Of a DNA stretch of 64,000 bases, positions 57,004 through 64,000 are shown in pieces. The translations under genes and the position numbers were made by a program. Under the pieces are notes generated by a model. The model searched no databases, was not told the origin of the DNA, and saw only the letters and a list, made by a program, of their open reading frames with translations. This DNA is from Cyclina sinensis (lineage: Eukaryota > Mollusca > Bivalvia > Venerida > Veneridae): positions 5,727,104 through 5,791,103 of the forward strand of contig JAAONU010000001.1 in NCBI GenBank assembly GCA_012932295.1, in the 5' to 3' direction. Every line of letters starts with the position of its first letter. Positions within the stretch are counted from its first letter, which is position 1.

Positions 57004-57420
57004 CTGCCATCGTGTTCTTGCTGATTTTACTCCAAGTTCTCTGGTCTCAGTAAGGTCATTGAGTACCTACCCTTTTTTGCTCTACAATGTCGTTAGCTTT
57101 TTATGTTTTATATGTTTATGTTGATGGATGGGGTAGAGTTTATTCATTGAGACAACTTGTTTTTGTTTGTTCTTATAACCTTTGGGGGCAAGTGTAAGGT
57201 TGGTACACCCTAGAACCTGCTTTAAACTCCCAGTGGCAAATCCTTTGCCACTGATCGTTCCAAGTTGGTAATCCCTCGGGTTCTCATTCTCGTTACATGT
57301 TTGTGGTGTCATTTTTTAAACTTGATCCATCAATAAATTTATGCTATCTTTTCCTCTATTTTTGACTATGTAGGGAGATTGTGTTTTTTATTTGTTTTTC
57401 CTGATATTCGTTTTTCACTT
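57004..57420 (-). repeat. Dispersed repeat Z, minus-strand copy
   Basis: Reverse complement matches 37012-37431 throughout and 21114-21275 at its start. Anchors on the plus strand are 'tttgactatgtagggagatt', 'gtggcaaatcctttgccact' and 'ctctggtctcagtaaggtca'. The minus-strand frame of 76 residues here is not conserved between copies. Confidence 0.7.
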
Positions 57421-58240
57421 TTTTTTTCACTGAAAATAACATGACTAAGAACGATAGTAGTAGAAACCTTCAAAACTATCAATAAGCAAACATCTGTTTA
57501 TCTTCATGATTTGGCTAAAATAATACTAATATAAACCTCTTATACTTTTAAGTTTAGTAATGCTGCAGAAGTACCTCAGGCTCTGAAACTCGCTACCTCA
57601 ACACTTTCGTGCTGAGACAAACTTAAACCAGCCTGATCGGTGCATGGAAAGGACAGTGTTGTGGGTGCTACTGTTGTGTCAGTAAAGTTAAGCCATACTT
57701 TCCTTACATTCTTTTGATTGCACTTTGTAATGTCTCTTAGTATGTTCTTAGTCCTTCCTGTATGTTTGGCTTTTGTTGCTCAGGCCTTTCGTAGCGTCAG
57801 CTATTACTTAGTTGCTTATTGTATGTTTTGCCTGCATACCTGTATGGGCTGTTTGCTTGCATGTTGTATTGCATTATTTGTTACTGTACTGAGACGCTAG
57901 TGCTAATCAAGTTATTCTAGCTTTGATTCAAGATGATATCTAAGACCTTGCACGCGTGTGCCATAATTATAACATACAATTAATCAGTTCTTACTCATAC
58001 TTAAGTTCCTTTTAGACTACGATCAAGATCAGAGCTAGCACCTTAAAGCTTTTAGTTTACAATGCGTATGGTGTGTACTATGTATTACTGGTAATAGTTC
58101 ATGCAATTGCTTATATAACATACATTAATAAATGTTATTTTGAACATACTACTATTCATATTTGTATGTCTGTTATATATTATGTAGTCGGTCAATAGCT
58201 ATACATATCTAATGTTATTTCTGTTGTACTTATCCGACTT
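57421..58240. other. No gene seen
   Basis: AT-rich. The 60-residue Cys-rich frame at 57718-57900 has no recognisable signature. Confidence 0.4.
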
Positions 58241-58266
58241 TTGAATAAATTTTGTATTGAATTGTA

Positions 58267-58338
58267 TTATGTTCGAACTCTCGACCCTGAATTACAGGGA
58301 AAGCACGTTACCAGTAGAATACTGATCTACGCCACCCT
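58267..58338 (-). repeat. Possible tRNA-derived (SINE-like) fragment
   Basis: On the minus strand 'gggtggcgtagatcagtatt' resembles a tRNA acceptor plus A box, and 'gtcgagagttcgaac' resembles a B box 50-60 bases downstream. The acceptor stem does not close, so this is not a functional tRNA. Low confidence. Confidence 0.3.
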
Positions 58339-58514
58339 AGAATCTTCAGTTCGATTAAACGCTAGCTGTACATTATATATCTCACTTTATTCTCGGTATG
58401 GCAACATCTGTATACATCATATTCGGTACAAAAGCTCTTCAGTTATACATATTATGTTGTTGTTGTCTTACCGACACAAAATATATCTTGTCTTGTCGTC
58501 TCATGTCTTTGCTT

Positions 58515-58625
58515 TTGTCTGACTTGACCTCACCTGACTTGACTTGATCTGACCTGACCTTGACCATGACCTGACCTGACCTGACTTCTTACCTCACCTC
58601 ATCTCATTTAATCTCTTCTCATCTC
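58515..58625 (+). repeat. Degenerate (GACCT)n microsatellite
   Basis: Runs of 'gacctgacctgacctgactt' and related 'ctcatctcat' pentamers. Confidence 0.85.
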
Positions 58626-58684
58626 AAAGTACTTAGCAACACCCTAGCGAGCTAAGCCGTTTTTATTGTTTTTTTATTGTACCG

Positions 58685-59465
58685 TTTTTATGCCCCACCT
58701 TGAAAAAGAGAGAGTCATAAAGAAAAGCTGCGGTTAGTTCGTCGGCCTATCATTTTGTCCAATCAATAAATTGCTTTGGCCTAGGTACATGCATTTCATG
58801 GGGTTATTAGGCATTACAAGTAAATAAACTCTATTGATTTTTAGATCGCGAGGTCAAAAGCCACGGTCACAGTGGCTACTTTTGTCTTGTCCGCTAATGC
58901 TTTGGACTAGTTTATTCAACTTCCAAAGGTTAACTAAAATATCTATTGATTTTGATGTCACTATGTTGTAGTAGGCACCTGTGTTATATTGTATTGATTT
59001 TCAGGTAAAAAGTTCAAGGTCAGAGTGACAGCTTGTGTAAAATCCTTGTCCGATTAATAAGTGGGGACACTTTGGCCTAGGTATATGAAACTTGAAATGG
59101 ACATTGGGCATGTCAAGTAGATCATTTTATCGATTTTGAGGTCACTAGATTAAAGGTCAAGGTTACAATTTTTATTTTCTATGTTAGTCTTTTCTGTCAG
59201 GATAGTCATCTAGCTAACAGCACTTTTATTTCACTGTAAAATATGTAGTTCTCTCAGAAGTTTAATTCTTATCAAAATTAACTATGCATGCATTGCTGCT
59301 GTAATTCTTTGCAAACGCAAGAATTGGGGACAACAATGTCCTATGAAGGCATTTCTTGTTTTATTTTAGGTTTTTTTCCGATACCGCATTTTATGTTTGT
59401 TTGAAACATGCGCAAAAAGTGGTGACTTTCGTGTCCTGTGGACACATTTTATTTCTTGTTTTTGT
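58685..59465 (-). repeat. Pearl-like array (family H), minus strand
   Basis: On the minus strand it starts with a head 'caagaaataaaatgtgtcca', then 'caggacac' (about 59460), has three to four ~160 bp degenerate monomers ('tggcctaggtacatg..', 'gattttgaggtcac', 'aaggtcaaggttac' on the plus strand) and ends at 'ggtggggcataaaaa' (58685-58700). Same plan as the other arrays, in opposite orientation. Confidence 0.6.
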
Positions 59466-59748
59466 TTCTGCGATACTGCGATACATGGCAGTGCAATGAA
59501 CAAACACGCTTATGACGCTATTTTATTTGATGGTATGCTGTAATAGGAAGTCATAAAATACCAAGAAGGCAAATAACCAGAAAGGTGAAATATGTTTGCA
59601 TTTTATGTAGAATAATGGCCCCGACAAGTTCTATCATCAACATTTTTGACTTTCGACCAGTCACTGCGACCTTGACTTTTGAGCTATGAACTTGGGATTT
59701 AAACGTGACATATTGTCTTACCAAAGTTAACAAACCTGCCAATATATA

Positions 59749-61327
59749 CTGATCAAATTAATTAAAGTAGCGCCCATATAATCTATAAAATACCATACGC
59801 GTTGAGCAGATTTATGAATATCTTTTACAGAAATAACAAAATCTTTCTTTTTTACAAGAACAAGTCGGCATTTTCATCGTCAACAGGCACATTCCTGAAC
59901 AGAGACAGTGTCCAGGATATGAACACTATCAAATTAACTTTGAAATGGTGGTCTTACAGGAGAACAACCAATGTCTGTAAAAGCAGATTCAGGCCTTGAA
60001 ACGTTTCATAGTCAGTGACAGTAATGAGTGTATCCCCTCGGGCGTTTAGGCACTCTCTGCATCGTCTGGGCATGCTCCTGATGACACGTCTGATCATATC
60101 CTGTGGTAAGGCACCCCATTCTGCTACAAGAGCATAATAAGCTAACGAACGTTCCGCACAGGGTTCGGACGAGAAGAAAGTCTACGAGAAAGCATGTCCA
60201 TGACATGCTGTATACGGTTAAGATTTGGAGACCTCGCCGGCCAGTCTATGACCTCAATACCTTCATCACCAAAGAAGTTCCGGACGATTCTTGCAGTGTG
60301 TGCTCGAGCATTATCTTGCACTAAACGAAAAGTTTCACCTATTGCACGAGAACATGGCCTTACAATTGGTTCTAGGATCTCGTCCCGATATGTCAGGACC
60401 GTCAGACTACCTCCTGGAATCACATAAAGGTCTGTGCACCCGTCAATGGATATCCCTGCCCACACCATAACTGACCCACCACAAAACCTGTCATATGGAA
60501 TAATGTTACATTCCGCATACATCTCTCCTCGGCGACACCACACCCTCACACGCCTGTCACAGATCAAAACATCGCAGAGGCTCTCGTCTAAGAAAAGCAC
60601 AGATCGCCAGTGGCGCAGTTGCCAAGTCAAGTGACGTGTACCTGGGCAAACTTTAAGCGAGCTCTACGGTGAGCTACGGTCAGAATTGGTCCTCTGGCAG
60701 GTCTCTGTGCATCCAAACAATCTTCATGAAGACGATTTGGGACAGTTTGAGTGGACACACGAACCCCTGTAGCTAGCCAGAAGTCAATTTCAATGCCAGT
60801 AGCAGTACACTGACGATTTCTGAGGGTCAGAGTTCTCAGATATCGGTCCTGACGAGGTGTTGTAATGCGGTGACGACTATGCCCAGGCCTTCTTGTGAAT
60901 CCTTCCAGTCTGATAACGACTCCACAACCTGGCAACAACGCTACGAGAAACGTCTAGAGCAGTGGCCACCTCACGTAACGTAAATCCATTTTCGATCATC
61001 TGCACCGCCCGAACAACATTAGTAATTGCAAAATGACGTCGCACACCCTGGACCGTTGTTAAAAGAGCAGATACAGTAAAAAGTTGCATAAAACATTCAT
61101 TTTGTCAAATGTGCTGTCGTGAACGAACTGTACACATGCAAAAGTCCAAATCTTATTCGGGGGTTACACAACAAAAAGATTCTTTGTAAATTTATTGTAA
61201 AGTGCACAGGTTTTTCGAGGATATTGACCGTCGATACCTACAAACGAAATTTGCAGCATGTAGCATCTAGTATGGTGGGCAATTTACGCCATAACATATT
61301 TGCGCTCCTTTATTAATTTGAGCGGTG
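59749..61327 (-). mobile_element. Tc1-like transposon A (inactive)
   Basis: Imperfect ~25-bp inverted ends ('ctgatcaaattaattaaagt' and the reverse of 'ctttattaatttgagcggtg'), TA on both sides (59747-59748 and 61328-61329), 1579 bp in total, the usual Tc1 size. It carries one minus-strand transposase pseudogene. Confidence 0.8.
60142..61089 (-). pseudogene. Tc1-like transposase A with lost catalytic Glu
   Basis: Minus-strand pieces are an N-terminal HTH (61089-60877: MIENGFTLREVATALDVSRS with VVARLWSRY), a second HTH and linker (60938-60627: RHRITTPRQDRYLRTLTLRN, VRVSTQTVPNRLHE), and the DDE core (60630-60142: SVLFLDESLCD, GGSVMVWAGISIDG, LVQDNARAHTARIV). The third catalytic position, 34 residues after the Asp of QDNARAH, reads NLNRIQHVMD where relatives have NPIEHVW. 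Glu is replaced by Gln. Two frameshifts (near 60900 and 60630) also break the gene. Confidence 0.85.
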
Positions 61328-61500
61328 TATTTGAAAATCCTTACATGTTTATAAAAGTTATGGCCCAGACGAGATCATTAATTTGACAAGTCACTGTGGC
61401 CTTGGTCTTTGAGCTAGACATCATGTCTTGCATATAGCGCACTGCCTTATCTTGATGAACAAATAGGCAAAGATGTTTTAAAATCCCTTCAGTATAAGAT

Positions 61501-62167
61501 TTTACATGCGCTAAATCAGACTCTATGTTGGACAAATTATAGTTACTAGACATTTCCCTACGATGCTTTCTGGTTGTATGAGGCTTTTTGGGATTTTTTG
61601 GTAACATGTTTTACTGTCTCATCCAAGTTTTTCTTAAGTTGCTTCCCCTTTTTATGATGTATTTTGCTGGAATCTAATAAGTCAAAAAATACTCTGTGTC
61701 TATTAAATTCAGATCTTTTGAATTAGGGACATAAGATGCTGTCACAAAATCAGATTTTGTTTTAATTGCAAATGGTTTTTAAATCCTTATCTGGGTATAC
61801 AGGTAGCATGTGTTTCTCTTTATTCACCTGTTCACACCTGAGTGAATTTTACTGACCAGTCGTTATGTTTTCTTAAGACTATCAGTTGGTTTGTGTAGTC
61901 AGAGGTTTACACATGTTTTGTCAATTTTGCTGTGTGAGACAGAAAATCTTGAACATTTTATGAAGGCTAGCAGACTTATCATAAACAGTTAAAATATGAA
62001 CTCACAGCATTCTTATATATAAGTGACTGAATATCCAGATATTGGGGTCATAGCTTTTGATGAAGTGTGTGTGTGTGTGGCTGATCTTGTGGTAACAGTC
62101 GGAGCATATGACGTTCAGAGCAGACGATACGTCGGTCGTTCACAGACGTGGAAGTTTTCTAAGTATA
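61501..62167. other. No gene seen
   Basis: AT-rich, with a short (GT)n run near 62066-62080. No recognisable coding content. Confidence 0.4.
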
Positions 62168-63714
62168 CTACTCAAAATTTGATAGGGATCACTTTTTTTC
62201 TCAAAATCTTTTTAATGATAATCTCAAGATAACTGATTTTTTTCTCATACACGTAGTTTGTTCATATGGCAAAGCCGACCTGTCCAGCAGATTTTGATTG
62301 TTTACCTGTACATGGCTCGAGATGCACGGGAAAAGCGATACCCCTGGAAAAGGAGTGCACCGCGGGCATGTACCTTCATGTACACATCCGTTTTATTCAG
62401 ACTTCGCTTATGCATGGTAACGTTTATATCGAACCTAGCACTGGTCATGGCAAATCTACGGCAAAGACGGCGTATTGACGATGAGGAGATGAATAGGGGG
62501 TAGGGATGCTTGAGGCTGGGCGTGTCCAGCGGCACGTGGCAGGTGTCCTTGGGGTATCCCAGAGCACCGTTTCCAGGATGTGGCGACGGTTTCAAACTTA
62601 CGGGCATGTCACGCATAGGCATGGCGGAAGTCGTCAGAGGTCCACAACTCAGCATGAGGACCGGTTTATTGTCATTCAAGCGCGACGTCAGTGCTTTGTT
62701 ACCGCTACTGCCCTCCAAAATAACTTCCAGAATGCCACTGGTGTAAGACTTTCCACCAAAACCATCAGGAACCGTCTTTATATAGCTGGCATGAGGGCTA
62801 GAAGGCCAGCAATCCGAATACCATTGACGCGAAACCACATCCAGGCACGTCTGCAATGGGCCCGCGATCACACCAGGTGGACGCTGCATGAATCGAACCC
62901 AGTGCTGTTCACTGATGAGTCTAGATTTTGTGTGGACTTCACTGATAGGCGAGTGCGGGTATGGAGATCCGCCAATGAGCGTTTGGCACCCGTATGTGTT
63001 GCTACCCATGACCGTCATGGCGGGGGCTCGGTCATAGTGTGGGCGGGCATCAGCATGCAAGGAAGACGGACCTGCACATTGTTCAAAACGGCACATTGAC
63101 GGCTGTACGATACGTCAGTGAGATCTGGTGCTATAGGCCATGAGTTCATTTTAATGGACGACAACGCCCGGCCTCACAGGGCAAGGGTAACCGACGAGTA
63201 CCTGGAGGCAACAGCAATAGAGAGAATGGACTGGCTAGCAAGGTCTCCAGACGTCAATCCAATAGAGCACGCCTGGGACATGCTGCAGACTGCAATATCT
63301 GCTCGCCCAGTCCAGCCAACCACGGTCCCCTTGGCTACAGCAGGCCCTTCTAGACGTGTTGGCTCGAATCCCACAACAAAGCATCCGGAGACTCATTAGC
63401 AGCATGAGAAGGCAGTGCAGAGCAGTAATCCAAGCAAACGGACACCACACGCGATATTAAAGAAAATTCAGGCCATAGAATTGATTTTTCCAAGAAGTTC
63501 CATTTCATCACCTGCTTGTGTTATCCCAAATTCGTGCCCCTCCCACGGCTCAGCCTCTGTCACGCTTCAACGGTTTACAGACTTACTCATTTTTTTGGTA
63601 CCAAACTGTTGTCATATGAACATATTTTCAGAATCACAACAAAAATGTAACCCTTCAACCTTATGTAGTAAATAAACACATTCTTATAAGTGATCCCTAT
63701 CAAATTTTGAGTAG
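62168..63714 (+). mobile_element. Tc1-like transposon B with perfect terminal inverted repeats
   Basis: The left 'ctactcaaaatttgataggg', then 'atcactt' (27 bp), is matched exactly in reverse at 63688-63714. TA dinucleotides flank it (62166-62167 and 63715-63716). Length is 1547 bp. Perfect ends suggest a younger insertion than transposon A. It carries a plus-strand transposase with a DD34E triad but with frame breaks. Confidence 0.88.
62446..63461 (+). pseudogene. Tc1-like transposase B (DD34E intact, frameshifted)
   Basis: An N-terminal start at 62446 (MANLRQRRRIDDEEMNRG) is stopped within a G-run near 62500. The main frame 62506-63099 has HTH (MLEAGRVQRHVAGVLGVSQS, TVSRMWRRF), RLSTKTIRNRLYIAGMRARR, VLFTDESRFCV (first Asp) and GGGSVIVWAGISM. 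A shift near 63080 leads to 63118-63399 with LMDDNARPHRARV (second Asp) and SPDVNPIEHAWDML. Glu lies 34 residues after the Asp of DNARPH. A last shift near 63330 gives a C-terminus RRLISSMRRQCRAVIQANGH. All catalytic residues are present, but at least three small frame breaks prevent a full-length product. Confidence 0.85.
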
Positions 63715-63716
63715 TA

Positions 63717-64000
63717 TATCGGACAATTATTAGACTTTCTTTTCTGTTGACCTTGGTGAAAGGTCGTAGGGGATATTCGAAGTCGAAAATTATTTGACTT
63801 CCATGGTCGGAGATTTAGCATTTCATTTATGAACCAAACACGTGGTCGGAGTATCAAAGTACTGTAAGCCTGTGTCAGCATGAATCGTCGCTAGAAGACA
63901 GAGAACATTCCAGCAACACCTATGCCTATTCTAATAAACATTTCTTCGTCCTATCATTGATGAAATAAAGACTGTATTATAAAAATTGCAATTAAATTAT
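63717..64000. other. Right flank; no gene seen
   Basis: Contains 'catggtcggagatttagcat' and 'acacgtggtcggagtatcaa', a short duplicated motif. No recognisable gene. Confidence 0.4.

Larger units (their letters stand above)
59590..61500 (-). repeat. Tandem repeat (family I) split by a Tc1-like insertion
   Basis: 59590-59748 and 61328-61500 are parts of one ~150 bp-monomer repeat. 'ataatggccccgacaagttc' and 'cagtcactgcgaccttgac' on the left recur as 'ttatggcccagacgagatca' and 'aagtcactgtggccttgg' on the right. The monomer is continuous when the Tc1 element is removed. Confidence 0.65.

Noticed and set aside
57718..57900. Small Cys-rich secreted or membrane protein
   Set aside because: The 60-codon frame is short, in AT-rich repeat surroundings, and lacks a recognisable signal peptide cleavage pattern or family motif.
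58267..58338. Functional tRNA gene on the minus strand
   Set aside because: A- and B-box-like text is present, but the acceptor stem does not pair and the T arm deviates. At best it is a tRNA-derived fragment.
62302..63096. 264-codon minus-strand frame
   Set aside because: It is antisense to the Tc1 transposase, which carries all expected motifs on the plus strand. The antisense frame has no recognisable domain.

Overview
This 64 kb window looks like animal nuclear DNA, most likely from a bivalve mollusc. That is an inference from AT-rich sequence, an intron-containing transposase gene with GT/AG borders, and many arrays of ~150-170 bp monomers. The arrays carry a 'ggccataactctg'-like core and end in ACGG-rich stretches plus a '..gggggcataaaa' hairpin, the layout known for oyster 'pearl' (Helentron-derived) elements. 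I found no convincing host protein-coding gene, rRNA or standard tRNA. Almost everything recognisable is mobile DNA, much of it nested and decayed.

Layout. 1-9.5 kb: several pearl-like arrays, two hAT-like short elements, and a probable non-autonomous MULE relative. 9.79-15.28 kb: a Mutator-like (MULE) transposon with matching terminal inverted repeats, an 8-bp target duplication and a spliced transposase (zinc-finger N-terminus, FLYWCH-like domain, MULE DDE domain). 16.3-17.8 kb: a LINE remnant. 18.4-19.66 kb: a 1.2 kb foldback palindrome built of ~60 bp subrepeats. 17.95-34.16 kb: two inverted, collinear copies of a longer sequence (arms X and Y), each interrupted by different insertions. 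One insertion is a 7.5 kb minus-strand Ty3/Gypsy-type LTR element (24802-32318) and another a 438 bp MITE (33618-34055). 34.5-38.9 kb: a second, plus-strand decayed Gypsy-like element, itself interrupted. 38.9-39.9 kb: a LINE scrap. 40.155-47.908 kb: a BEL/Pao LTR element with a 5-bp target duplication, a 904 bp DNA element inside pol, and its integrase region replaced by a C2H2 zinc-finger plus Asp/Asn-rich reading frame. 48.5-53.4 kb: a DIRS-type tyrosine-recombinase retrotransposon. 53.9-56.9 kb: a Penelope-like RT fragment next to a CR1/L2-like LINE with a (TCTG)n tail. 57-59.5 kb: dispersed repeats. 59.75-61.33 kb and 62.17-63.71 kb: two Tc1-like transposons.

The window works as a record of nested transposition rather than as a set of cooperating genes. 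Most coding regions carry stops or frameshifts. The MULE and the second Tc1 element look youngest, judged by the match of their terminal repeats. Nested insertions with recognisable empty sites give a partial order of events.
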